Assembly (NCBI GenBank): GCA_900102235.1
Contig: FMVL01000007.1
Location: forward strand, 62,001-126,000
From: Lachnospiraceae bacterium XBB2008
Lineage (GTDB): Bacteria; Bacillota; Clostridia; Lachnospirales; Lachnospiraceae
Length of the DNA: 64,000 nucleotides
Direction: 5' to 3'
The notes beneath the pieces are model-generated. The model did not search any database. It saw only the letters and a list, made by a program, of their open reading frames with translations, and was not told the origin of the DNA. Shown in pieces: positions 1 to 8,628 of the stretch; the first letter of the stretch is position 1; each line of letters starts with the position of its first letter. Position numbers and translations under genes: made by a program.

Positions 1-43
1 TCTCAGATGGTTTTTGATAATATAGTCACTGTCGAGGTTGATT

Positions 44-826
44 ATGTTTAGCGAGATTCCCGCAAAAGCTCATATGAGCGACAAGTCCATAATACACGAA
101 TATGTATCCCCCGATATAAGCGCGATCGGCCCCTGGGCTTATTCGGGATGCTCAAATATGACGGATATCCGGCTCCCTGCCGGATGTGATGTTGCAAATA
201 CGGCATTTAAAGGCTGCGATGAACTTGAATATATATATTTGTATCGCAAGGATGATCCGGATTATGTAAACCACATCAATATTTCACCGTATCTTCTTGC
301 ATTAATTATAAAAGCATGGCCAAAAGAAACTTCCGGCCTGATCCGGATCGCATCCGAAACACAAACATTTTTACGGGAATTCGATGATCGTATGACTCAT
401 TATATGCTTGAGCCCGATGAAACCGGATTCGTTCCCTTTCTTGCGGGCGGTGAGGAAGATTATGACGATAACGACGAAGCTTTGCGCAGGTTCGCCGGAT
501 CCGTACTTCGTCGAAAGATCCTGATGATATACGAAAGACTCTTTATAAGCAGTTTTGTCCCCGAAGCCCCGTCTGTTCCCGATGACATATATTCAGAATA
601 TCTCGGATTTCTGAGAGCCAATAATCCCGTTCCCGCATTTTCGGTCCTTACCGAAAGCAAGGTGCACAGGTCTGAATTCGCGGGGCTTTACTTTGATCTG
701 GAACTTAATAAAGAGGTATCAAACGAAGAACTGCTTAAGCTAGCCTCATCTGATACCTCTCTTCGTGCGCGCATTCTGGTCAATACTTCAGGTCCCGGTC
801 ATGATCTGAATTCATATGATCTGTGA
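44..826 (+). CDS. Hypothetical protein with an N-terminal BspA-type leucine-rich repeat remnant
   Basis: Residues about 15-70 show the IG-x-AY-SGC-x(2)-M-x-DI-x-LP pattern followed by AFKGC-x-ELEYI. This is the LRR_5/BspA-type repeat common in Lachnospiraceae surface and cytoplasmic proteins. The remaining ~190 residues are charged and I do not recognise them. There is no signal peptide or membrane segment. An in-frame stop lies at 23-25. I place the start at ATG 44 because GAGG at 34-37 sits six bases before it; a TTG at 38 is too close to that site. It converges with the glycosidase at 831 and no terminator is visible between them. The function is unknown; LRR_5 folds usually bind proteins. 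Confidence 0.6.
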   Translation: MFSEIPAKAHMSDKSIIHEYVSPDISAIGPWAYSGCSNMTDIRLPAGCDVANTAFKGCDELEYIYLYRKDDPDYVNHINISPYLLALIIKAWPKETSGLIRIASETQTFLREFDDRMTHYMLEPDETGFVPFLAGGEEDYDDNDEALRRFAGSVLRRKILMIYERLFISSFVPEAPSVPDDIYSEYLGFLRANNPVPAFSVLTESKVHRSEFAGLYFDLELNKEVSNEELLKLASSDTSLRARILVNTSGPGHDLNSYDL

Positions 827-830
827 GCTT

Positions 831-2255
831 TTAGTCCACCACGCTTACAGGTTCGTAACGTACTCTTAACTTCGGCATGGATGTCATCACGGCATAATAG
901 TTTACATCCCAGTCATCGCTTCCGTCATCGACATTTACGCCCTCGGCAGGAGTGGCAAATATCTTCAGCTCCAGTTCCGTGCCGTCAGCTATGGGCTCCT
1001 CAAACGCCGGCATCATATCCACGAAATTAACTTCAGGCGCCTTATAGAACCATCTGCCGTTTAACTCTATCATCAGCGACAGTTTGTCTTTTTCATCAAA
1101 ACTGATCTCGCAGAACTCCGGACTGCGGTCAAACTTAAGCTTCATTGCCATTCCTTCAGCATCTTCCGCTCCGCCCCATCTGAATCTGAAAGGAACAACG
1201 GCTTCTTCGCCGGCATCCATGGAAGGCATGAAATACGGATCGTTCAGTATGTCCTTATAATCTTTTATGATCGGCTGAGGAATGCCCACTGTATGATCAT
1301 TCGGATCTTCAATCTCAAGTCCCAGTCTTCCGCGGTCTCTGAACTGATAGAATGTTAGTCCGTCCAGCCAGTCGGGATCTTCTTTTTCCACACGGCTCAT
1401 GAAACGCTTGATGACCTCACCCTGGTGAAGAGCACCGACCACATCACCGTCGGCGCCGAATTCGCTCATGACAAACGGTTTGCTGTGACCTGTAATCTTT
1501 TTTAACCTGCTTGAAGTGTAAGTCAGATGTTTGAAGCAGGTATCCGAAGTCGTGAAGTTGTGTCTGCCGCCATCATCCTTTTCGGGAATATCAAAAGGCC
1601 AGCCGAAATTAAGGGCAAGATACCTGTCGGCACTCCATACATCAGCTGCTTTATATGCCTCGACAAAGTCATCCTCACATGCCACTTTTTCGTCGGGCTC
1701 TTCGGCAAATCCCGCACAGAATATGACTTTTACATTGGGAGCTTCTTCATGGATGATCCCTGCGAATCTTACGAAGAAATCGCTGATCTCCTTAAAAGAA
1801 AACCTCTTATTGTGAGTGAACCAGTTACCCATGCACTCATGATTGATGCGAAGGCGCATACGTCCGAACGGACGAAGATCTTTGGCGATCTTTCTAAGAT
1901 AATCATCCTCCAGCGAACAGTCCACAGTAAGTGTAAGGGTCACATCCTGTCCGTGTCTGCGCACATCCCTCATGCTCGCAAACGGTTCACCGTCAGCTCC
2001 GTAGGGGAAATAGTCATCATAAGGATAATCCCAGGCAAAATTAACATCCATATCCTTGCATGCCTCTGATATACGCGCCGGCCACTGTTCGTCCTTGGGG
2101 TAATATGTATACATCAGATTCACGTTTCTGTGAGGCCGGCCGAGGGTATGCAGGATATAATCCTGTCCGACATACTCACCTCTCTCGCTGCCGTCCGATA
2201 AGTCGAGCGCAACTTTAGCCTTCCCCATATGTATCCTGTAAAACTTATCTTCCAT
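831..2255 (-). CDS. GH26-like glycoside hydrolase (clan GH-A)
   Basis: This is a 474-residue protein. RINHECMGNWF (E140) matches the acid/base region of GH26 enzymes (HE-x(2)-G-x-WF), and FVMSEFGADG (E265) matches the nucleophile strand, both expected of a TIM-barrel clan GH-A glycosidase. Residues about 355-470 form a beta-rich, acidic accessory region of unknown type. No signal peptide is visible, so the enzyme looks cytoplasmic, which is unusual for a mannanase and fits action on imported oligosaccharides. AGGAG lies shortly before the start codon. It is read leftward, 20 bases after the secreted protein gene that starts at 3643. GH26 is the best fit; another GH-A family remains possible, and the substrate (mannan or xylan type) is unproven. 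Confidence 0.65.
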   Translation of the reverse strand: MEDKFYRIHMGKAKVALDLSDGSERGEYVGQDYILHTLGRPHRNVNLMYTYYPKDEQWPARISEACKDMDVNFAWDYPYDDYFPYGADGEPFASMRDVRRHGQDVTLTLTVDCSLEDDYLRKIAKDLRPFGRMRLRINHECMGNWFTHNKRFSFKEISDFFVRFAGIIHEEAPNVKVIFCAGFAEEPDEKVACEDDFVEAYKAADVWSADRYLALNFGWPFDIPEKDDGGRHNFTTSDTCFKHLTYTSSRLKKITGHSKPFVMSEFGADGDVVGALHQGEVIKRFMSRVEKEDPDWLDGLTFYQFRDRGRLGLEIEDPNDHTVGIPQPIIKDYKDILNDPYFMPSMDAGEEAVVPFRFRWGGAEDAEGMAMKLKFDRSPEFCEISFDEKDKLSLMIELNGRWFYKAPEVNFVDMMPAFEEPIADGTELELKIFATPAEGVNVDDGSDDWDVNYYAVMTSMPKLRVRYEPVSVVD

Positions 2256-2275
2256 GTATTCTCCTTTAAGTGCTC

Positions 2276-3643
2276 TTAACGGGCTGTTATGATACGTGCG
2301 ATCTGTTCGTTATCAGCCCCTTCGGGTATGGTCTTGGTGCCTATCTGGATACGGCGGTCATAACCGTTAGCGACCAGATATCTGTCATATGCTGCGGCCG
2401 AATCAATGATGCCTGCCTGTTCAAGCAGCCCTGCCACATAGTAGGAATCCACTCCGCTCGGGATCGTTATCTGTCCGCCTGCGATCGCATTGGCTGCAGG
2501 CTCGGCTTCAGGTTTAGGCTGGGGCTTGGGCTGAGCCTGTGTGTCTTCCTGAGCGTTGGCAGTATTATCGGTTGCAGCTGCCGGTGCAACAGCTGTAATC
2601 TCGGCATCAGCAGCTGCCGCCATACTCATCCCTGCGTTCATGCAGCCGTTTAGATAAAGAAAGCCGCAATAATCTTCATTATTCAGAAGCGCGTTGATAT
2701 CGGTACCCGCAGGAATGGTGAAACTCATGCGATCTCCCTTATGGCCCTCGGATAAGAAGTTTACTTCAAGGCTTACATCGGGGCGATAAGCAAGCGCCTG
2801 TAAAACCGATTTATGGAAAGATATCCATCTTTCGGTATCAACGGTCACCTTCGAACCTGCCGGTGCAGTTAAGATCTTCTGCTGGGCGTTGGAATTGAAT
2901 ACCGCATATGCTGAAGTCGGAACACGGAATATGACCTCACCGCACTCCGGACAGATGTATTCCAGCTCACCATTGTTATCTTCTGTTGCATGAATTCCTT
3001 CCTGCCAGAAATAGTTGTGCTCATGGACATATTCAGGACCGACGGGTTCGGGAGCCGGTGCAGGTGCTACGTAAACTACGGGTTGTGGCGCCGCTTCGGG
3101 CTCGGGAACAGGGATCGGAACCGGTGCCGGAGGAGTCAGATCGGGATCCGGTGTTCCGACTACATGATATAGACAAGTATATATTGCATTTCCTTGAAGA
3201 GAGGAAACAGAATCAGGTCGACTGCCTCCTATATATCCGCCATTGCAATTGTAATATAATGATCCGTTGTTAAAAAACAAGTATCCATTTTGGCAACCAT
3301 CAAATTTAGAATCTCTGGCCACAACTTTGACACGCAAATAATCAACCCCTGCTGGTGCATTAGGATCTGAAGGTGATTGACTGGCTGGTACAATTCCCGA
3401 TGTTACTTTAAGGATTCCCGTTTCAGTCGGAAGCGAGGTTACACGACCTGTGGGAAGAGAACCGGCTGTAGATGAGAAATACACTACCTGATCGGTATTA
3501 ATGCCCTGAAGAGAACTGATCTCCTCAAAGCCGTAATAATAATCTATATCCTCAGCTTTTGATTCAAAGGGATCAGACAGCGCCGTAGCAGCCAGAATAG
3601 TGGAAAAGAACACACAGACCAAAACCTGAAATACTTTTTTCAT
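2276..3643 (-). CDS. Secreted protein with a proline/alanine-rich linker and a C-terminal MltG/LysM-like module
   Basis: The protein begins with a clear signal peptide (MKK followed by a hydrophobic run ending near ATALS, residues 1-23). Residues about 165-210 are a P/A/E-rich linker. A YICPECGEVIF segment supplies one CxxC pair. Residues about 385-455 read ITIPSG...LLEQAGII...YL..NGYDRRIQIGTKTIPEGADNEQIARII, the small LysM-like subdomain found in endolytic transglycosylase MltG. The MltG catalytic domain itself is absent, so enzymatic activity is not supported. A role in binding the wall or in an assembly at the membrane is inferred. It lies divergent from the PrsW-like gene and upstream of the GH26-like gene on the same strand. 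Confidence 0.55.
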   Translation of the reverse strand: MKKVFQVLVCVFFSTILAATALSDPFESKAEDIDYYYGFEEISSLQGINTDQVVYFSSTAGSLPTGRVTSLPTETGILKVTSGIVPASQSPSDPNAPAGVDYLRVKVVARDSKFDGCQNGYLFFNNGSLYYNCNGGYIGGSRPDSVSSLQGNAIYTCLYHVVGTPDPDLTPPAPVPIPVPEPEAAPQPVVYVAPAPAPEPVGPEYVHEHNYFWQEGIHATEDNNGELEYICPECGEVIFRVPTSAYAVFNSNAQQKILTAPAGSKVTVDTERWISFHKSVLQALAYRPDVSLEVNFLSEGHKGDRMSFTIPAGTDINALLNNEDYCGFLYLNGCMNAGMSMAAAADAEITAVAPAAATDNTANAQEDTQAQPKPQPKPEAEPAANAIAGGQITIPSGVDSYYVAGLLEQAGIIDSAAAYDRYLVANGYDRRIQIGTKTIPEGADNEQIARIITAR

Positions 3644-3710
3644 AAATTTTCTCCAATTAAAATATTCAAACGATCAACTTATATATAAGTATAACAAAAC
3701 CAACTAAATC

Positions 3711-3739
3711 TTGATAGTATCTCCGATACAATATAGAAT
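3711..3739 (+). promoter_or_regulatory. Candidate sigma-A promoter for the PrsW-like gene
   Basis: TTGATA (3711-3716), a 17-base spacer and TAGAAT (3734-3739) match the vegetative consensus at five of six and four of six positions. The -10 box lies about 57 bases before the start codon at 3797. No hairpin or known riboswitch is evident in the 153-base divergent region. Confidence 0.5.
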
Positions 3740-3796
3740 GCTTTATGAAGGTTTTTTTCCAAAAAACCACAATAACTAGTAATAAAGGAGAAAAAA

Positions 3797-4591
3797 ATGG
3801 TCGCACTTGCTGTTATTCCCGGAATAGTCCTTCTTGTCTATATATGGAAAAAGGACAGTGTCGAAAGGGAACCCGTTTCATTGCTCATAAAACTCTTTCT
3901 TTGGGGTGCTGCTACCGTATTCAGCGCTTTTATCCTTGAAAACATATTCTGTTTTTTGTTTGGATTGTTTCTTCCCGAAACATCCATCGTATATATTGCC
4001 ATCGAAAACTTCCTGATAGTAGCGCTCGTTGAAGAAGGCGGAAAATACCTGATATTCAAATGGAAAGCCTGGAATAACAGGGAATTTGACCATACCTTCG
4101 ATGCGATCGTTTATACCGTTGCTATCTCTCTCGGATTTGCCACTCTGGAAAATATCGGATATCTCATCGGTGAAACGATCGGCCTGGCAATATTAAGAGG
4201 CCTGTTTGCCGTTCCCGGTCATATGATCGATGCCATATTTATGGGCTATTACCTTGGAATAGCCAAGTGGTATTCAGTATACGGTAATCCCAAAGAGTGT
4301 AAGTCCAATATGATAAAAGGCTTATGGATCCCCGTCCTCTTACACGGGTTCTATGATTTCTGCTTAAGCTCGGGATCCGATCTTTTCCTGATCATCTTCT
4401 TTGTCTTTGAGATCGGACTTACGATATTCACCATAAACAGGATCAATTACTTATCCAAGCGCGATACGCCGCTGTACGGATTTTCAAATTACTGGTACAA
4501 TACACAGCCAACTCAGCCGCCGGTCAATACGACTCCGAATCCGCCGGTGAATAATTTCCCGCCTCAGAATAATAACGGAAATCAACTTTAA
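3797..4591 (+). CDS. PrsW-family intramembrane metalloprotease
   Basis: This 264-residue polytopic membrane protein carries the PrsW-family motifs: EEGGK (residues 79-83), FD-x(2)-VY with LGFATLEN (E118), PGHMIDAIFMGYYLG (H142, D145) and a later LLHGFYDF. About seven hydrophobic segments are visible. B. subtilis PrsW performs site-1 cleavage of the anti-sigma factor RsiW, but PrsW relatives are widespread and the substrate here is unknown; no sigma/anti-sigma pair lies nearby. The C-terminal ~30 residues are a P/N/Q-rich cytoplasmic-looking tail. AAGGAG lies about seven bases before the ATG. A frame-shifted ORF starting at 3745 overlaps it and is a shadow. It converges with the proteolytic flagellin gene, with five bases between the stops. 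Confidence 0.8.
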   Translation: MVALAVIPGIVLLVYIWKKDSVEREPVSLLIKLFLWGAATVFSAFILENIFCFLFGLFLPETSIVYIAIENFLIVALVEEGGKYLIFKWKAWNNREFDHTFDAIVYTVAISLGFATLENIGYLIGETIGLAILRGLFAVPGHMIDAIFMGYYLGIAKWYSVYGNPKECKSNMIKGLWIPVLLHGFYDFCLSSGSDLFLIIFFVFEIGLTIFTINRINYLSKRDTPLYGFSNYWYNTQPTQPPVNTTPNPPVNNFPPQNNNGNQL

Positions 4592-4596
4592 CAGTT

Positions 4597-6603
4597 CTAC
4601 TGTAAGAGACTTAAGATGCCCTGCTTAGACTGGTTAGCCTGCGCCAGCATGGTCTGACCGGCCTGAGACAGGATATTCGAATTCGAATAATGAACCATTT
4701 CCTTAGCCATGTCGGTATCTCTGATCAGGCTTTCGGCTGCGGTCGTATTCTCGACGATGTTATCCAGATTCTTGATAGTGTGCTCAAGACGGTTCTGAGT
4801 AGCTCCGTAGTATGAACGGATAACGGACACTCTTCTGTCCGCTTCTTTGATGATGTCTATCGTATTTCCTCTGGCTGCGGCATCATTAAGCGTGACCGAC
4901 TGAGCATTCATTCCGGAAGTTCCCGATACAGGATTCGTATAGTTACCGGTCACATCCATCTTCATCCCGCCGAAAAGAGCATTTGCTCTGATATTGTACT
5001 GATTGATATGGATGTACTGTCCCTTTTCCGCTCCCGCCTGGATCTTGAAACCTTCACCGTTTCCGTCGGTACCGGTATTATCGGGCCATGCGATATTAGA
5101 GCCGAATCCGTTTGAATACCAGGAATTGTCCTTATTAATGGCATATGAAGAATGGTTTCCGTTAAGCTGTGAGGGTGCAAAAGCATCTTTCTCGGCAGTT
5201 CCGAGACCGTACAGTGCGGATCCCGATCCGTTTGCTCCCTTGGCGTTTATGAGGTTCCTGGCGAAATCAAGTGAATCTCCGCTCGCGCTTTTGAATTTGT
5301 TGACGAAGTCCGTTGCCGAAGAGAATTTGTTGTTCGTAGCATCAGCTATAGCCTTTTCAAAAGGATCTCCCTTTGCGACTGCCGTAAGGATCTTATCAAG
5401 ACCGTCTGTGATATTCTTTCCGGTCACATCGGAAGCCGTGGCGGGATCTTTGCCCGAAGCAGCCATTCCGAGATACATGGTGGCCAAATATCCGGCGCCG
5501 TAAGGCTGCGTGAGGATATTGCCCATGTATTTCTTAATATCTGCGTCCGATGAAGATGAATCCAGCGCATTCATCCAGCCGTTATCGCCGCTTGAAGTCT
5601 GTGCGGTACCTTCTATGAACCACAGCGGAAAAGTATCGGAACCGACCATGCTTCCCGTAACGGTATCAAACATTACCAGATGTGTCATCTCATGAGCTAT
5701 GACTGCAGCCAGGTCGGCTTTCTTGTCATCCGAATATGAGTTGAAATCCGAGATGTTGTAATCCGACGTATCGACTTTGAGACGATAACTCATGACTGTT
5801 GAAGATCCGTTACCTGACATCTTGAGGGATGCATTGGCAAGAGTATTGCTCGGTCCGTCAATGTTACCAAGTTCAAGTCCGACCTGAATACTGTCTGTAG
5901 ATGCTGCGGCAAAAAGCTGAGGATAAGCACCTGCAAGCTTGCTGACTGCATCAGCTGCAGCCTGCTGTACAAAAGAAGCCATGGCGGAATTTGCAACAGC
6001 AGCCGAATTCACATCACCTGTGGCCTGCGCATCGCCCGGTGTGGGAATAGGCTGATTATTGACATCTACTACGCCAACTTCGACATAAATGCCGTTCTCG
6101 GTTAGGAACGAGAACTTACCATCAGACAGCATGGATCCGTTTTCTATGCCAACCAGACTGTTAGATTTTGCGGATGGTGTGATTCCCAGATCTGAGAAGA
6201 TGTTCTGATTGTTGAAAACGGTTGTCTGATGGATTCTGTCGATCTCTTTTGACAGTTCGTCAAGCTCCATCTGAATATAGTCACGGTCTTCGGATGTATT
6301 GGTATCATTAGCGGCCTGAACGGCCAGTTCTTCACATCTTTTGAGGATATCATGTACTTCATTGAGCGCCCCGTCAGCAATCTGGCAAAGAGATACGCCG
6401 TCCTGACAGTTGGCCGAAGCCTGCGTAAGGCCTCTGATCTGACGTCTCATCTTCTCGGAGATGGCAAGACCTGCAGCATCATCTGCAGCACGATTAATAC
6501 GATAGCCTGAAGAAAGCTTCTCTGTAGACTTTGCAAGAGAAGTATTGTTAAGGCCGAGCATTCTGTTCGTATTAAACGCTGAAAGGTTGTGCTGAACTAC
6601 CAT
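4597..6603 (-). CDS. Flagellin with inserted zinc metalloprotease domain (flagellinolysin-type)
   Basis: Residues 1-140 are a canonical flagellin N-terminal D0/D1 domain (KLSSGYRINRAADDAAGLAI) and residues about 575-668 a canonical C-terminal domain (NRLEHTIKNLDNIVENTTAAES, ending QANQSKQGILSLLQ). The ~430-residue variable region contains ADLAAVIAHEMTHLVM, a zinc HExxH motif at residues 304-308, followed 23 residues later by FIEGTA with E331 as the likely third ligand. This is gluzincin (peptidase MA/M9-like) geometry. Flagellinolysins, flagellins with an HExxH protease in the hypervariable region that assemble into proteolytic filaments, are known in several phyla. This gene matches that architecture. 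The ordinary length of a flagellin is about 270-500 residues. It is the last gene of a three-gene operon with a normal flagellin and a zinc-ribbon protein. GGAG precedes the start. Confidence 0.85.
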   Translation of the reverse strand: MVVQHNLSAFNTNRMLGLNNTSLAKSTEKLSSGYRINRAADDAAGLAISEKMRRQIRGLTQASANCQDGVSLCQIADGALNEVHDILKRCEELAVQAANDTNTSEDRDYIQMELDELSKEIDRIHQTTVFNNQNIFSDLGITPSAKSNSLVGIENGSMLSDGKFSFLTENGIYVEVGVVDVNNQPIPTPGDAQATGDVNSAAVANSAMASFVQQAAADAVSKLAGAYPQLFAAASTDSIQVGLELGNIDGPSNTLANASLKMSGNGSSTVMSYRLKVDTSDYNISDFNSYSDDKKADLAAVIAHEMTHLVMFDTVTGSMVGSDTFPLWFIEGTAQTSSGDNGWMNALDSSSSDADIKKYMGNILTQPYGAGYLATMYLGMAASGKDPATASDVTGKNITDGLDKILTAVAKGDPFEKAIADATNNKFSSATDFVNKFKSASGDSLDFARNLINAKGANGSGSALYGLGTAEKDAFAPSQLNGNHSSYAINKDNSWYSNGFGSNIAWPDNTGTDGNGEGFKIQAGAEKGQYIHINQYNIRANALFGGMKMDVTGNYTNPVSGTSGMNAQSVTLNDAAARGNTIDIIKEADRRVSVIRSYYGATQNRLEHTIKNLDNIVENTTAAESLIRDTDMAKEMVHYSNSNILSQAGQTMLAQANQSKQGILSLLQ

Positions 6604-6630
6604 TAAATGAAAATCTCCGGTAAGAGTGCT

Positions 6631-7026
6631 TTAATCCCAAAAACTGCTTCTGATATATCTCATCGGCTGTCCGCATTTGGGACAACTGATATGAACGGTG
6701 CCAAGTTCAAGTCCTTCGGGATCGAATATATCGTGTTCTCCGCCGCAATCGCACTGGGCAACTATTATGCGGTCTGTTTCATCGTTGATATGAAAGGTCG
6801 GTAAGGATCTGAGGTTATGATTGATCCTGCAGGAAGCGATCATTCTTGAAAAAGACCAGTCCGCGGTACCGTTATATCGATTTAATTCATTTTGAATGAT
6901 CTCTCTGTTTCTGTCGTTAAAATATGTGAGGACCCTGTCCAGCCTGTTATCATGAAGCCCCTGGCCGGTAGAGAGGTTTATGACGTTTTTGCATGATGTA
7001 CATCTGAGTGTTATGTTCTGTCCCAT
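6631..7026 (-). CDS. CpXC-type zinc-ribbon protein between two flagellin genes
   Basis: This 131-residue soluble protein starts MGQNITLRCTSCKN and carries further cysteine pairs in QCDCGGEH and CPKCGQPMRY. These could form one or two treble-clef or ribbon zinc sites; the CpXC domain family shares this opening CxxC. The middle ~60 residues are charged and probably helical. The function of the family is not established. It starts nine bases after the flagellin stop and ends 27 bases before the proteolytic flagellin, so it is almost surely co-transcribed with both. A role in flagellin expression, folding or zinc supply is pure inference from position. Confidence 0.65.
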   Translation of the reverse strand: MGQNITLRCTSCKNVINLSTGQGLHDNRLDRVLTYFNDRNREIIQNELNRYNGTADWSFSRMIASCRINHNLRSLPTFHINDETDRIIVAQCDCGGEHDIFDPEGLELGTVHISCPKCGQPMRYIRSSFWD

Positions 7027-7035
7027 CTGCTAACC

Positions 7036-8412
7036 TCATTTAAGGAGACTCAAAACGCCCTGATTGGACTGATTGGCCTGTGACATCATGCTCTCTCCTG
7101 CCTGAGCAAGGATGTTCTTAAGTGAAAGTTCTACCATCTGCTTAGCCATATCTGTATCTCTGATCTGTGACTCGGCTGCCGTGGTATTCTCTACTATGTT
7201 GTCCAGATTTCTGATCGTATGCTCAAGTCTGTTCTGCTCTGCACCTGCTCTCGATCTCTGCTCGGATATTTCGGTAAAAGCGGATTTGATCTTATCGATG
7301 GCTGAAGCAGCTGCGCCCTGTGTGGATACGTCTGTAGGATCAAGGCCGAGGACCTTGGCGTTCATCGTTTCCATTGTCAGGTAGATGTACTGTCCGCTCT
7401 CTGCGCCTGCCTGGATCTTAAGAACGGGTTTAAATTCGGAATTGCTGATCACGCTTGCGATCTCGGTGCAGTTGGCCTGACCATATTTCCCGTGTGCGTT
7501 TGCGAATTTCTGGGCTGCCTGAGCTTCTGTGTTATATCCGGATTTTGCTACCAGAGAAAACGAAGTATCAGATGTTCTTACCATTCTGTTTGAATGGCTG
7601 ACGTCCATATCGTCTACGCTTCTGGCACTGCACTGGGTGCCTGTGGGCATATTATTGTATACATAATTGAACAGTTTATCCAAAACGCCTTTGGGAGTGG
7701 TCTCTCCGTGAATGTCGATTACATATTGGTGTTCTGTTTCACCGTGAAGATTTGTTGCTGAACTGTGATTACCGTCATCATCAATAAAAGTAAATTTAAA
7801 AGCTTCATTGCATGACTGGCTGCACGTAAAACTGAATGAATTTCCATACAGGTCAGATACCGTATCAGCATTTATGCCGCTGAAATCAAGATTGGCCGAA
7901 GGATAATACATCCCGTTTTCAGGGTAAACATCAGTAAGATATCCGGATCCTATCGCCGAACTTGAAGGAGTGGATGAGATCCCCATCTGATTTGCATAAT
8001 CGAAAACCTGAATGTGATTGAAAGTGGTATCGGAACCGATCCTGTTGATCTCGGAAACGAGCTTATTCATCTCTTCCTGAATGTAATGCCGGTCCTCGTT
8101 GGTCAGAGGATCATTTGCGGCTTTTACGGAAAGCTCGTTCATTCTGTTTAAGATATCGTGGACTTCGTTAAGAGCGCCGTCTTTTACCTGATTAAGGCTG
8201 ATACCGTCCTGACAGTTAAGGGATGCCTGAGTCAAGCCCCTAACCTGACGACGCATTTTTTCGGAAATAGCAAGGCTTGCAGCGTCATCCGCTGCCCTGT
8301 TGACTTTGTAGCCAGAAGAGAGTTTTTCGACTGATTTAGCCCGACTGTTGTTGATGAGATTATACTGTCTTACGGCATTATATGCAGTTAAGTTGTGCGC
8401 AACACTTAACAT
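7036..8412 (-). CDS. Flagellin
   Basis: The 458 residues show the conserved flagellin ends: KLSSGYKVNRAADDAASLAI and GLTQASLNCQDG at the N-terminus, and NRLEHTIRNLDNIVENTT plus SQANQSNQGVLSLLK at the C-terminus. The variable middle (about 140-370) is unrelated to the protease insert of the neighbouring flagellin. It is secreted by the flagellar type III system and polymerises into the filament. It contains five cysteines (67, 197, 201, 261, 315), which is many for a flagellin; C197 and C201 form a CxxxC pair. It is the first gene of the operon and lies below a sigma-28-like promoter. No other flagellar gene is in the window. Confidence 0.95.
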   Translation of the reverse strand: MLSVAHNLTAYNAVRQYNLINNSRAKSVEKLSSGYKVNRAADDAASLAISEKMRRQVRGLTQASLNCQDGISLNQVKDGALNEVHDILNRMNELSVKAANDPLTNEDRHYIQEEMNKLVSEINRIGSDTTFNHIQVFDYANQMGISSTPSSSAIGSGYLTDVYPENGMYYPSANLDFSGINADTVSDLYGNSFSFTCSQSCNEAFKFTFIDDDGNHSSATNLHGETEHQYVIDIHGETTPKGVLDKLFNYVYNNMPTGTQCSARSVDDMDVSHSNRMVRTSDTSFSLVAKSGYNTEAQAAQKFANAHGKYGQANCTEIASVISNSEFKPVLKIQAGAESGQYIYLTMETMNAKVLGLDPTDVSTQGAAASAIDKIKSAFTEISEQRSRAGAEQNRLEHTIRNLDNIVENTTAAESQIRDTDMAKQMVELSLKNILAQAGESMMSQANQSNQGVLSLLK

Positions 8413-8482
8413 ATAAAAATGAACCCATCCGTGAAAACGAGACGAATCCTTTCATCTTCCTAACTGCATCCATGCACTTAAT

Positions 8483-8509
8483 ATTTCGGCATAAAATGTG
8501 GATTCTTAA
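8483..8509 (-). promoter_or_regulatory. Candidate sigma-28 (FliA/SigD) promoter of the flagellin operon
   Basis: Read on the minus strand, TTAA is followed by exactly 15 bases and GCCGAAAT, close to the flagellar consensus TAAA-N15-GCCGATAA. The -10 element lies about 70 bases before the flagellin start at 8412. It would drive the flagellin, zinc-ribbon and proteolytic-flagellin genes together. Confidence 0.6.
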
Positions 8510-8542
8510 CCTTTTTTAACAACATATTGTATAAAATAAGAA

Positions 8543-8575
8543 AAAACCTTCATGTATCATCTACACGAAGGTTTT
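8543..8575 (-). terminator. Rho-independent terminator after the J-domain operon
   Basis: A 14-base-arm hairpin with one mismatch (8543-8556 against 8562-8575, loop TCATC) is followed on the minus strand by a T-rich run. It ends transcription coming leftward from the gene whose stop is at 8629. The 216-base gap at 8413-8628 otherwise holds only the flagellin promoter and leader. Confidence 0.75.
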
Positions 8576-8628
8576 CCGGATATATATAAACAATTTAACA
8601 GGCATATCCATGGATATCGTTGAAAATA

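Noticed and set aside
1527-2069. A 180-codon open frame on the plus strand inside the GH26-like gene
   Set aside because: It lies antisense to a gene with recognised catalytic motifs, has no ribosome site and no family resemblance; it is a coding shadow.
4591-4610. ACAGT-TCT-ACTGT small palindrome between PrsW and the proteolytic flagellin
   Set aside because: Five-base arms without a T-run are too weak to call a terminator.
6660-6667. GCCGATGA on the minus strand, a possible sigma-28 -10 box upstream of the proteolytic flagellin
   Set aside because: Fifteen bases upstream there is no TAAA-like element; the sequence also lies inside the zinc-ribbon coding region.
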